Source of the DNA: JAIOPA01 sp046076045
GTDB taxonomy: Bacteria; Eisenbacteria; RBG-16-71-46
DNA length: 64,000 bases
Direction of reading: 5' to 3'
Assembly: GCA_046076045.1 (NCBI GenBank)
Contig: JBJTRI010000119.1
Coordinates: forward strand, 1-64,000
Translations under genes and position numbers: made by a program
The notes under the pieces: model-generated
What the model saw: the letters and a program-made list of their open reading frames with translations, nothing else
The model's database searches: none
Told to the model about the DNA's origin: nothing
Shown here: positions 32,639 through 43,730 of the stretch, in pieces
Numbering within the stretch: position 1 is the stretch's first letter
How the letters are laid out: each line of letters starts with the position of its first letter

Positions 32639-35134
32639 ATGCGGTTCCCTCGCCCGTTCGCGCGTCCCGTCCTCGCCAGCCTCGTCCTCGCCGCCCTCGC
32701 CGCCGCCCCGGCCGTGGCCGACCCCCGGCCACGTGAGCCCATGGACGCGGGCGGTATCGCCCACGAACTCCGGCGCCTGCGCTCCACCGCCACGGTGCTG
32801 CACGTGGCCGCGCATCCCGACGACGAGAACACCGCGCTGCTCGCGTGGCTCACGCACGCGAAGGGGGCGCGCGCCGCGTACCTCTCGCTCACGCGCGGGG
32901 ACGGTGGCCAGAACCTGATCGGGCCCGAGCTCGGGCCGCCGCTCGGGGTGATCCGCACGCAAGAACTGCTCGCCGCGCGCCGCACCGACGGCGCCGAGCA
33001 GTGGTTCACGCGCGCGCTCGACTTCGGCTTCAGCAAGAACTCCGACGAGACCCTGCGACTGTGGGGTCGCGACTCGGTGCTCGCCGACGTCGTGTGGGTG
33101 ATCCGCAACCTGCGTCCCGACGTCATCGTGACGCGCTTCCCGCCCGACTCCACCGCGGGCCACGGGCACCACAGCGCGTCGGCCATCCTCGCCGAGGACG
33201 CGTTCGAGGCCGCGGCCGACCCGGCACGCTTCCCCGAGCAACTGGCGTGGGTGCGGCCGTGGCGCGCGAAGCGGCTGGTGTGGAACGTGTTCTCGTTCGG
33301 GCGCGTGACGATCGACTCGGCCTGGGTGGCGGTGGACGTGGGCGCCTACGAGCCGCTGCTCGGCCGCTCCATGAACGAGGTGGCCGCGACCTCGCGCAGC
33401 CACCACCGCAGCCAGGGCTTCGGTTCGGCCGAGCGCCGTGGCACCTCCCTGCAGTACCTGCGACCGCGTCTGGGCGAGCCCGCGCGGCGCGACCCGTTCG
33501 ACGGGGTGGAGACCGGCTGGCGGCGCTTCCCGGGTGGCGAGGCCGTGACCGCGGCCCTCGACCAGGCCGAGCGCGCCTACGACCCGAGGCATCCCGAGCG
33601 CGTCCTGCCGTGGCTCGCGCGCGCGCACGCCGCGCTCGCCAAGCTCCCGGACGAGCCCATCGTGCGGCACCGCCGCGCCGAACTCGAGCACGTCATGGCC
33701 TCGTGCGCCGGACTGTGGGCCGAGGCCACCTCGACGCGTCCCGCGGTGGTGCCCGGCGACCGCGTGACGGTGGCGACCTCGATCCTCGCGCGCACCGCCG
33801 CCGACGTCGTACTCGAGTCGATCGTGGTCGCGGGCGAGGCGCGCGACTCGGTCCGCACGCTCGTCACGAACCGCGCACTCGCCGACACGTTCGTGGTCGC
33901 GATCGCGCGCGACCTCGCGGTGACGCAACCCTACTGGCTGCGCCAGCCGCCCACGCGCGGGTTGTCGCACGTGGCCGAGCGCGCCGACCTCGGAGCGCCC
34001 GAGGACCGTCCGGTGCTCACGGCCGAGTTCCGTCTGCGCATCGCGGGCACCCCGGTGCGGATCGTGCGCACGGTGGCGTACCGCTGGATCGACCGCGTCG
34101 AGGGGGAGCGCTGGCGGCGGCTCGAGGTGACGCCGCCGGCCTCGCTCGCGTTCGACGCCCCGTTCCGCTGGTTCGGCGGGGCCGCGTCGCGCCCGGTGCG
34201 CGTGACCGTGCGGGCCGAGCGCGACGGCGCCCAGGGCGTGTTGCGCCTCGAGGTGCCCGCCGGGTGGACGGTCACGCCCGACACGGTCGCGGTCGCGATC
34301 CCGCGCGAGGCCGGCGAGCGCGCGTTCGAGTTCCGCGTCACGCCGGGGCCCGGCGGGGGTGAGGCGCGCGCGGTGTTCCGCGACGCCGAGGGGCGCGACT
34401 GGTCGCACGCCGTGCAGCGCCTCGATCATACGCACATCCCGCTGCAGACGCTGCACCCCGCGGCCACGCTCACGCTCGTGCGCGGCGAGCCGCTGCCGCG
34501 TGCGCCGCGCATCGGCTGGGTGGCGGGCTCCGGCGACCCGCTCGACGAGGCACTGCGCCAGATGGGGGCCGCGGTCACCGCGCTCTCCGACGACGACCTC
34601 GCGGCGGGCGACCTGTCGCGCTTCGACGTCATCGTGACGGGAGTCCGCGCTTACAACACGCGTCCGCGCCTGCGCGCGCTGCAGCCGCGACTGCACGAGT
34701 GGGTGGCGGCGGGCGGGCGTCTGGTGATGCAGTACGTCACCAGCACGGACGGCGTGGGCGAGGGGCTGGGACCGCGCCCGTTCCGCGTCTCGCGCGAGCG
34801 CGTCACGGTGGAGGACGCGCCGGTCACGTTCCGTCTGCCCGCGCACCCGCTGCTGCGCACGCCGTACGCGCTCGGGGCCGCCGACTTCGACGGTTGGGTG
34901 CAGGAGCGCGGTCTGTACTTCGCGAGTCCGTTCGACGCGGGCTACGACGCGCCGCTGTCGTCGAACGACCCCGGCGAGCCGGCGCGCGACGGCGGTCTGC
35001 TGTACGCGCGGCATGGGCGCGGGGAGTTCGTGTACTGCGCCTACGCGCTGTTCCGCCAGATCCCGGCCGGGGTGCCCGGCGCGTGGCGACTGCTCGGCAA
35101 CCTCGCGAGCCCCGCTGCGGCGGCGCGTCCGTGA
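32639..35134 (+). CDS. Secreted PIG-L family deacetylase (large form)
   Basis: An 831-residue exported protein. A signal peptide covers residues 1-27. The N-terminal PIG-L domain has VAAHPDDENTALLAWLTH and, further on, TAGHGHHSASAILAE, the two zinc-binding motifs of LmbE-type N-deacetylases. The middle is beta-rich, and the last 230 residues include VTALSDDDLAAGDLSRFDVI and AAGGRLVMQYVTS, similar to ThuA/glutamine-amidotransferase-like domains seen in large PIG-L proteins. It probably removes acetyl groups from an amino sugar outside the cytoplasm. The stop overlaps a tiny membrane gene (GTGA), and a symporter follows, suggesting degradation and uptake as a unit. Confidence 0.85.
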   Translation: MRFPRPFARPVLASLVLAALAAAPAVADPRPREPMDAGGIAHELRRLRSTATVLHVAAHPDDENTALLAWLTHAKGARAAYLSLTRGDGGQNLIGPELGPPLGVIRTQELLAARRTDGAEQWFTRALDFGFSKNSDETLRLWGRDSVLADVVWVIRNLRPDVIVTRFPPDSTAGHGHHSASAILAEDAFEAAADPARFPEQLAWVRPWRAKRLVWNVFSFGRVTIDSAWVAVDVGAYEPLLGRSMNEVAATSRSHHRSQGFGSAERRGTSLQYLRPRLGEPARRDPFDGVETGWRRFPGGEAVTAALDQAERAYDPRHPERVLPWLARAHAALAKLPDEPIVRHRRAELEHVMASCAGLWAEATSTRPAVVPGDRVTVATSILARTAADVVLESIVVAGEARDSVRTLVTNRALADTFVVAIARDLAVTQPYWLRQPPTRGLSHVAERADLGAPEDRPVLTAEFRLRIAGTPVRIVRTVAYRWIDRVEGERWRRLEVTPPASLAFDAPFRWFGGAASRPVRVTVRAERDGAQGVLRLEVPAGWTVTPDTVAVAIPREAGERAFEFRVTPGPGGGEARAVFRDAEGRDWSHAVQRLDHTHIPLQTLHPAATLTLVRGEPLPRAPRIGWVAGSGDPLDEALRQMGAAVTALSDDDLAAGDLSRFDVIVTGVRAYNTRPRLRALQPRLHEWVAAGGRLVMQYVTSTDGVGEGLGPRPFRVSRERVTVEDAPVTFRLPAHPLLRTPYALGAADFDGWVQERGLYFASPFDAGYDAPLSSNDPGEPARDGGLLYARHGRGEFVYCAYALFRQIPAGVPGAWRLLGNLASPAAAARP

Positions 35135-35235
35135 GCGCCCCCGAGCCCCGCTGGGGCCGGCTGCACGCCGCCGTGATCGGCGCGCTCGTGGTCGAGGTCG
35201 TGCTGCTCGCGGCGCTCTCGGCGCGGACATGGTGA
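35131..35235 (+). CDS. 34-residue single-pass membrane peptide
   Basis: A small gene starting at GTG (35131) that overlaps the PIG-L stop as GTGA and ends 25 nt before the symporter start. The product has a short polar head, one hydrophobic helix (AAVIGALVVEVVLLAALSA) and a short tail. Coupling on one side and the symporter on the other suggest a small accessory subunit of the transporter, as is known for other small proteins that precede sodium symporters. Too short to assign by homology. It could be a chance frame, but position, start overlap and hydrophobic pattern favour a real gene. Confidence 0.5.
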   Translation: MSAPEPRWGRLHAAVIGALVVEVVLLAALSARTW

Positions 35236-35260
35236 GCGCGCCGCGCGCGCGGGGGCGCGC

Positions 35261-36964
35261 ATGATCCGTCCGCTCGATGCGTTCGTCATGGTGGCCGCGC
35301 TCGTGGGCTTCGTGCTCTACGGGTTGTGGCGCGCCCGCGGCACGCGCGACCTCGACGGCTACCTGGTGGCGGGCCGCAGCCTGCCGTGGCCCATGGTGGC
35401 GCTCTCGGTCATGGCCACGCAGGCGAGCGCGGTGACGTTCATGGCCACGCCCGGTCAGGGCTACGTCGCGGGCCTGTCGTTCGTGCAGTTCTACTTCGGC
35501 CTGCCCATCGCCATGGTGGTGCTGTGCGCGACGCTCGTGCCGCTCTACCAGCGCCTGCGCGTCTCGACCGCGTACGAGTACCTGGAGCGGCGCTTCGACG
35601 GCAAGACGCGCACGCTCGCCGCCGGTCTGTTCCTCGTTCAGCGCGGGCTCGCGGCCGGCATCACGATCTACGCCCCGGCGCTCGTGCTGAGCGTGCTGCT
35701 GGGGCTCGACACGGGCACGACCGCCATGGGCATCGGGGCGCTCGTCGTGGGCACGATCGTGCTCGGGGGCTCGCGCGCGGTCGCGCACGCGCACGCGCTG
35801 CAGTTCGTGGTCATCATGGGTTCGATGGCGCTGGCGTTCGCGCTCGTGCTGCGCACGCTCCCCGACGGCGTGGGCTTCGGCGACGCGCTCGCGGTCGCGG
35901 GGGCGGCCGGCCGGCTCGAGGCGGTGGACCTGAGCTTCGATCCCACGAGCCGCTACAACCTGTGGGCCGGGCTGCTCGGCGGCTTCTTCCTGCAGCTCGC
36001 GTACTTCGGGACCGACCAGTCGCAGGTGGGCCGCATCCTCACCGCGGGCTCCGAGCGCGAGAGCCGGCTGGGACTGCTGTTCAACGGGTTGTTCAAGGTG
36101 CCCATGCAGTTCCTCATCCTGCTGCTCGGCGTGCTCGTGTTCGCGGCCTACCGCTTCGAGCCGCCCCCCGTGTTCTTCGACCCCTCGGCCGCGACGCGCG
36201 TCGCGGCCGGACCGCACGCCGCGCAGTGGCGTGCTGCCGAGCGCGAATGGGGTAGCGCCCGCCGCGCGCTCTCCGACGCGTTGGTGGTCGAGCGCCGTGC
36301 CGCGCGTGCGGGCGACGAGGCGGCGGTGGCGCGGGCGCACGCCGACGCGGCCGCGGCCGAGGTCGTCGCCGAGGCCGCGCGCGCGCGGGCGGTCGCCGCG
36401 CTGCGCGCCACCGACCCGACGGCCAACACCAACGACACGAACCACATCTTCCTGCACTTCGTGCTCACCCACCTGCCGGTCGGGGTGGTGGGGTTGCTGC
36501 TCGCGGCCATCATCGCCGCGGCCATGAACGCCACCATGAGCGAGCTCAACGCGCTCGCCTCGACCACGGTGGTGGATGTGGTCGAGCGCATGCCGTGGCG
36601 TCCGGACGAGCGCACGCTGCTCGCGGTCTCCCGCGGCGCGACGTTGCTGTGGACGTTGTTCGCGGTCGGCTTCGCGCAGTACGCCGGGCGGCTGGGGTCG
36701 CTGGTCGAGGCCGTGAACATCATGGGGTCGCTGTTCTACGGCACCATCCTGGGCATCTTCATGACCGGCTTCCTCGTGAAGCGCGCCGGTGGTCACGCGG
36801 TGTTCGTGGCCGCGCTCGTGGCCGAGGGCGTGGTGATCGCGTGTTGGAAGGGGACCGAACTGTCGTTCCTGTGGTGGAACCTGATCGGCTGCGTGGTGAC
36901 CGTGGGGTTGGCCGCGACGTTCGCGGCCTTCGGGCCACGGCGCACCGACCGGGTCACGGCCTGA
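35261..36964 (+). CDS. Sodium:solute symporter (SSS family)
   Basis: A 567-residue polytopic inner-membrane transporter of the LeuT-like SSS family. DLDGYLVAGRSLPWPMVALS near residue 30 is the conserved TM1-2 region with the GR-S/LPW motif, ATQASAVTFMATPGQGY follows, and AMNATMSELNALAS near 425 is the signature of the second repeat. Between two membrane segments, residues 300-390 form an Ala/Arg/Glu-rich helical insert with no membrane character. Na+ likely drives uptake; the solute may be a sugar derivative or a product of the PIG-L enzyme encoded just upstream. A strong hairpin at 36990 ends the operon. Confidence 0.88.
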   Translation: MIRPLDAFVMVAALVGFVLYGLWRARGTRDLDGYLVAGRSLPWPMVALSVMATQASAVTFMATPGQGYVAGLSFVQFYFGLPIAMVVLCATLVPLYQRLRVSTAYEYLERRFDGKTRTLAAGLFLVQRGLAAGITIYAPALVLSVLLGLDTGTTAMGIGALVVGTIVLGGSRAVAHAHALQFVVIMGSMALAFALVLRTLPDGVGFGDALAVAGAAGRLEAVDLSFDPTSRYNLWAGLLGGFFLQLAYFGTDQSQVGRILTAGSERESRLGLLFNGLFKVPMQFLILLLGVLVFAAYRFEPPPVFFDPSAATRVAAGPHAAQWRAAEREWGSARRALSDALVVERRAARAGDEAAVARAHADAAAAEVVAEAARARAVAALRATDPTANTNDTNHIFLHFVLTHLPVGVVGLLLAAIIAAAMNATMSELNALASTTVVDVVERMPWRPDERTLLAVSRGATLLWTLFAVGFAQYAGRLGSLVEAVNIMGSLFYGTILGIFMTGFLVKRAGGHAVFVAALVAEGVVIACWKGTELSFLWWNLIGCVVTVGLAATFAAFGPRRTDRVTA

Positions 36965-36989
36965 CGGTCGCTGGAAGTGGAACGGACGA

Positions 36990-37018
36990 GGCCCCGACGG
37001 ACCGGGTCCGTCGGGGCC
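36990..37018. terminator. Bidirectional hairpin between convergent genes
   Basis: A 13-bp perfect stem: GGCCCCGACGGAC (36990-37002), loop CGG, GTCCGTCGGGGCC (37006-37018), followed by only TT on the plus strand. It lies between the symporter stop (36964) and the DUF2911 stop (37055). The flank GGAACGGACGA before it is nearly the same as the flank of the hairpin at 40416. Confidence 0.75.
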
Positions 37019-37054
37019 TTGCGTCGCCTCGGCGCGCAGGACGCGCCCGTCACC

Positions 37055-37921
37055 TCACTTGCGCTTGGTCGTCCACTCCGCGAGCAGCTTCTCGCTGTCC
37101 GCGACCGCCTGCGCCATGTTGGGGTCGGCCTTGCCGAGGTCGATGGCCTTGCGCATGAGCGTGACCGCGGTCGCGGTGTCGCCCTTCTTCGCGGCCATCT
37201 TGGCGAGCAGCTGCTGCGTCTGCCAGTTCTCCTTCACCTTGCCGGCCGCCGCCGCCCACGTCGCGGCCTCATCGGCGGCGAGCCCGGCGTCGAACGCCCA
37301 CGAGGCGGCGCGGTACGGCGTGCGCCAGTCGTCGGGCTTGGCGGCCGCGATCGCGGCGCGTGCGGCGACCAGCGCCTGCGCGTTCGTGTCCATGGTGATG
37401 CGCACGCGCACGGCCACCTTCTCCCAGCGCAACTGGAGCGTGGTCGCGTCCATGCCCGGGTCGTCGAACGTGAACGACAGGCGCTCGGTGAGCTCGGCCG
37501 CGGCCGGCTTCACGGTGACGCGCAACACGTCGTTCTTGGGGTCGTAGCCCATCGCGCCCCACATGTCCTTCTGGCTCGAGAACACCACCACCCAAGAGTC
37601 CTGCCCGGGGATGGTCACGAGCGCATAGTCGCCGGCTGCGAGCTTCTGGCCCTCGACCATGATGTCGGTGCTGTTCGTGAAGCGCGTCGCCTCGTTCGCG
37701 CCGGTGCGCCACGGCTCGCCGTAGGGCACGAGACCGCCCCAGATGGTGCGCCCCTTCACGCCGGGGCGGGAGTAGGCGACCGAGAGCTCGGTGAGGCCGA
37801 CGGTCTGCGTGACCTTGGCCTTGGGGCTCGCGGCCGGCGCGGCGAACTGGGCGCGGGCCGAGGGCGCGAGGACGAGCAGCAGGGCGCAGAGCGGGAGACG
37901 GAGCAGGTACGGGATCCGCAT
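37055..37921 (-). CDS. Secreted DUF2911 protein
   Basis: A 288-residue exported protein with a signal peptide ending in SARAQ (residues 1-25). Residues 35-150 match DUF2911: VAYSRPGVKGRTIWGGLVPYG, WRTGANEATRF, and LAAGDYALVTIPG. The C-terminal 110 residues are helical and TPR-like (KKGDTATAVTLMRKAIDLGKA). Function of the family is unknown; it is common in Bacteroidota and related secretory lineages. The ATG at 37921 fits the signal peptide and has GGAG about 9 nt upstream. It stands alone, divergent from the gene at 38197 and convergent with the symporter. Confidence 0.85.
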   Translation of the reverse strand: MRIPYLLRLPLCALLLVLAPSARAQFAAPAASPKAKVTQTVGLTELSVAYSRPGVKGRTIWGGLVPYGEPWRTGANEATRFTNSTDIMVEGQKLAAGDYALVTIPGQDSWVVVFSSQKDMWGAMGYDPKNDVLRVTVKPAAAELTERLSFTFDDPGMDATTLQLRWEKVAVRVRITMDTNAQALVAARAAIAAAKPDDWRTPYRAASWAFDAGLAADEAATWAAAAGKVKENWQTQQLLAKMAAKKGDTATAVTLMRKAIDLGKADPNMAQAVADSEKLLAEWTTKRK

Positions 37922-38196
37922 GGGAGAGGTCTCCGTGGAGTTCGGGTTCGTCGGGTGGTCCACCGCCGATCGGCGGGGGGGCCCGTGGGGCGGCGGGGGA
38001 CGCTACCAGAAGGCCCGGAGGGGTGCGAGACGGGGCGAGTCCCGGGACCCGATGCGGCATCGAAGGGTAGTGAGAACGGGAATTCCCATGCTCCCGCTCG
38101 GCCGCGCACGCTACTATCCCCACGCTTCCCGGCGCCTCCCCCCGGCGCCATCCCGACGACCTGCCTTGCCCACCCACGACCCTCCCGGGAGGCCCC

Positions 38197-38706
38197 ATGT
38201 CCTTTCGCAGCATCCTGCCCGCGGCCGTGTTCCTGGCCCTGATCGTCCCCGTAGCGGTGTCCGCCTGTTCGGACCCCGCGGCCCATGCTGCCGGCGCCTC
38301 GGCGCCCCACCTGAGCCTCGCGGCGAACCACCCGCTGCTCGCCCTGCGCCCGCGTGCGTGGATGCCCGCCTCGCACCGTGTCGCGGTTCAGCGCGCCGCG
38401 GCCGGCCTGCGCGTCGCCGTGGACCCGGTGGACGGCACGCTCGGCATGCCGGCGCCCGAGCCCGCGGCGGAGTTCGTGCAGGTGGACGACGGCGAGCCCA
38501 TCGTGGTGCGGACGCGGCGCGACGGTTCGCGCTGGGCGGTGCTCGACGAGCGCTTCGCCGAGTTCTCGGTCGCCACGATCGGCCCCGACGGCAAGTTGTC
38601 GTGGACCTGCGTCTCGGGGCCGCGCAACGCCGCGCGCTTCCTCGCGAACCCGGTCGTGACCCCGGATCGCGCCCCGGCCCCCGGCACCGTGTGGGAGGAC
38701 CGCTGA
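38197..38706 (+). CDS. Hypothetical lipoprotein or secreted protein
   Basis: A 169-residue protein with a signal sequence followed by PVAVSAC, which fits a lipobox with Cys24. No family recognised. The mature part is predicted beta-rich, with VDDGEPIVVRTRRDGSRWAVL and FAEFSVATIGPDGKLSWTCV, and a second Cys late in the chain. GGGAGG lies 4 nt before the ATG. The metalloprotease gene begins 2 nt after its stop, so the two are surely co-transcribed. The short length, export and pairing suggest a propeptide-like chaperone or inhibitor of the protease, but this is inference only. Confidence 0.65.
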   Translation: MSFRSILPAAVFLALIVPVAVSACSDPAAHAAGASAPHLSLAANHPLLALRPRAWMPASHRVAVQRAAAGLRVAVDPVDGTLGMPAPEPAAEFVQVDDGEPIVVRTRRDGSRWAVLDERFAEFSVATIGPDGKLSWTCVSGPRNAARFLANPVVTPDRAPAPGTVWEDR

Positions 38707-38708
38707 CC

Positions 38709-40397
38709 ATGCGCACGATCCTCCGCCGACTCGCCCCGGCCGCCCTGCTCGCGCTGCTCGCCGCACCCGTGCACGCCGCGGCCACCATCACCATCGTGAA
38801 CATGGACGGCGCGCTCGAGGGGTTCAACGACCCGACGATCGTCGCGCCCGTCGGGGGCAACCCCGGCACCACGCTGGGCCAGCAGCGCCTGAACGCGTTC
38901 CAGCGCGCCGCCGACATCTGGGCCACGTACATCGACTCGCCGGTGCCCATCCTCATCCAGGCCGCGTTCAACCCGCTCACCTGCACCGCGACCTCGGCCA
39001 CGCTCGGCTCCGCCGGGCCGCGCTTCGCCGAGATCAACCACCCGAACGCCGAGTTCCCCAACTACTGGTACCACGAGGCGTTGGCCAACAAGCAGGCGGG
39101 TGTGGACCTCACGCTCCCCGGTGAGGCCAGCCCGACCGACAACGGCAGCGACATCAACGCGCAGTTCAACTCCAACATCGGCACCACCGGTTGCCTCGAG
39201 GGCCGGGGCTGGTACTACGGCTACGACGGCAACGAGGGCAACAACATCGACCTCGTCGTGGTGCTGCTGCACGAGTTCGCGCACGGGCTCGGGTTCAGCA
39301 ACCTCACGAGCGGTTCGTCGGGCAACTTCTTCAACGGCAGCCCGGCGGTGTTCGACAAGTTCCTCTACGACGAGACCACCGGCCTGCACTGGGACCAGAT
39401 GGCGCTCGCCTCACAGCGCCAGACCTCGGCCATCAACACCAACAACCTCGTGTGGGACGGCATCCACACCTCGGTGGCGGGCAACCAGACGCTCGCGGCG
39501 TCCCCCGAGATGGTGGCGCCCTACGGCACCGTGCTCGGCAACGCCGCCGCCTTCGGGCCGGCGTTCACGAACACCGGTGTGATCGGGCAGGCGGTGCTCG
39601 CGGTGGACGCCGTCGCGCCCACCGGGGACGCGTGCTCGTTGCCGGCCTCGCTCGCGGGTCAGATCGCGGTCGTCGACCGTGGGACCTGCAGCTTCAACAT
39701 CAAGGTGAAGTTCGCGCAGGACGCCGGTGCGATCGCGGTCATCCTGGTGAACAACGTCGCCGGCACGTTCTCGCCGGGCGGCACCGACCCGACCATCACC
39801 ATCCCGACCATCGCCATCACGCAGGCCGACGGCAACACGCTCAAGGCGGCGATCGCGGCCGGACCGGTCACCGTCACGCTGCGCCGCAGCCCCACCGCGC
39901 GCGCCGGCGTGCACCCGAGCGGGCGTGTGCGCATGTACGCGCCGAACCCGTTCCAGTCGGGCTCGAGCGTCTCGCACTTCGACGTCTCGCTCACGCCCAA
40001 CGCGCTCATGGAGCCGAGCATCAACGCCGACCTCGGTAGCGGGATCGACCTCACGCAGGCGCTGTTCCGCGACATCGGCTGGATCCCCAGCCTGCTCGAC
40101 GCTCCCGGTCGCACGCCGTCGGGCACGGTCGCGCTCGCGAGCCGGCCCAACCCGGCGCGCGGTGGGGCGAGCGTGCGCTTCGAGCTGCCGTCCGAGGAGT
40201 CGCTCACGCTCGTGCTCCACGACGTCGCGGGGCGCGAGGTCCGCACGCTCGCGAACGGGCGGTTCGAGGCCGGAGCGCACGACGTGCGCTGGGACGGGCT
40301 CGACGCCGCCGGCCGCCCGGCCGCGCCGGGGGTCTACATGGCGCGCCTGAAGGGCAGCCGCACGCAGGTCACGCGCGCGATCGTGCTGGTGCAGTAG
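38709..40397 (+). CDS. Secreted PA-domain metalloprotease with FlgD-like C-terminal domain
   Basis: A 562-residue exported protein: signal peptide 1-23; a catalytic domain with the zinc motif HEFAHGLGF near residue 187; a PA (protease-associated) domain at about 255-395 with IAVVDRGTCSFNIKVKFAQDAGA; the block LMEPSINADLGSGIDLTQALF just after it; and at 475-562 a FlgD-like Ig sorting domain (RPNPARGGASVRFELP, VRWDGLDAAGRPAAPGVYMARL). The third metzincin ligand position after HExxHxxG is Asn rather than His. The enzyme probably degrades extracellular protein. The C-terminal domain is the type used for surface attachment or type IX-like sorting in FCB bacteria. Confidence 0.85.
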   Translation: MRTILRRLAPAALLALLAAPVHAAATITIVNMDGALEGFNDPTIVAPVGGNPGTTLGQQRLNAFQRAADIWATYIDSPVPILIQAAFNPLTCTATSATLGSAGPRFAEINHPNAEFPNYWYHEALANKQAGVDLTLPGEASPTDNGSDINAQFNSNIGTTGCLEGRGWYYGYDGNEGNNIDLVVVLLHEFAHGLGFSNLTSGSSGNFFNGSPAVFDKFLYDETTGLHWDQMALASQRQTSAINTNNLVWDGIHTSVAGNQTLAASPEMVAPYGTVLGNAAAFGPAFTNTGVIGQAVLAVDAVAPTGDACSLPASLAGQIAVVDRGTCSFNIKVKFAQDAGAIAVILVNNVAGTFSPGGTDPTITIPTIAITQADGNTLKAAIAAGPVTVTLRRSPTARAGVHPSGRVRMYAPNPFQSGSSVSHFDVSLTPNALMEPSINADLGSGIDLTQALFRDIGWIPSLLDAPGRTPSGTVALASRPNPARGGASVRFELPSEESLTLVLHDVAGREVRTLANGRFEAGAHDVRWDGLDAAGRPAAPGVYMARLKGSRTQVTRAIVLVQ

Positions 40398-40415
40398 TCG
40401 CACGCGGCGGAACGA

Positions 40416-40449
40416 ACGAGCCCCCGGTGGTCACCCACCGGGGGCTCGT
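40416..40449. terminator. Bidirectional hairpin between convergent genes
   Basis: A 15-bp perfect stem: ACGAGCCCCCGGTGG (40416-40430), loop TCAC, and its complement at 40435-40449. It separates the metalloprotease (stop 40397) from the histidine kinase (stop 40474). No U tract follows on either strand. Confidence 0.8.
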
Positions 40450-40473
40450 CGCCTTCGGGACCGCGCACCGGCG

Positions 40474-43353
<2,880 letters not shown>

Positions 43354-43450
43354 CGAGGGTTCTCCGGGGGGCGGTCGCGAGCAGGTCCGTGTGGCCACTC
43401 GCGAACGGGGCCGTTCCACGGCGCCGGGTGAGCGACCGCGGGGGACGGGT

Positions 43451-43487
43451 GTGGACCGGACGCCGGGGGCGCCGGGGTGGACCGGAC
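43451..43487. promoter_or_regulatory. Direct repeat GTGGACCGGAC, possible operator
   Basis: Two exact 11-bp copies, start to start 26 bp apart, in the divergent region upstream of the histidine kinase. Spacing near 2.5 helical turns would allow a dimer to touch both. No regulator is identified. Confidence 0.3.
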
Positions 43488-43623
43488 CGCGACCCGAGCG
43501 CGGTCGGGCACGCACGGCCCACCGCTCCCCGGGACGCGGGGATACCCCGAGGTCTTCGGCACGCGAGGGGCAGCGCTTGAGCACCGAGGGGTCCTCGTGC
43601 ATGGTGGGGGCGTAGGAGGGCCC

Positions 43624-43648
43624 CCAGACCCGGTCGGACCGGGTCTGG
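43624..43648 (+). promoter_or_regulatory. Stem-loop in the 5' region of the helicase gene
   Basis: A 10-bp perfect stem (CCAGACCCGG with its complement) and a 5-nt loop TCGGA. It would lie in the helicase leader if transcription starts upstream. DEAD-box helicase genes are often controlled through leader structure, so a regulatory role is possible. Confidence 0.3.
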
Positions 43649-43730
43649 CCCGCCCCTCCGCGCGGTCCCTCCACCCGGGATGGGCCGCCCCGGACCGTCC
43701 CGGTCCGTCCCAGCCCCCCTCGGAGTCCCG

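Larger units (their letters stand above)
43354..43730. other. Divergent control region between histidine kinase and DEAD-box helicase
   Basis: A 377-bp gap. It contains two copies of GTGGACCGGAC (43451-43461 and 43477-43487, 26 bp apart) around a GC-palindromic core, and a 10-bp perfect hairpin CCAGACCCGG-TCGGA-CCGGGTCTGG at 43624-43648 about 80 nt before the helicase start. No gene is supported here. Confidence 0.5.

Noticed and set aside
32468..36796. A 1442-codon minus-strand open frame opposite the PIG-L and symporter genes
   Set aside because: His/Arg/Val-rich nonsense composition; both plus-strand genes have signal peptides, motifs and coupled starts.
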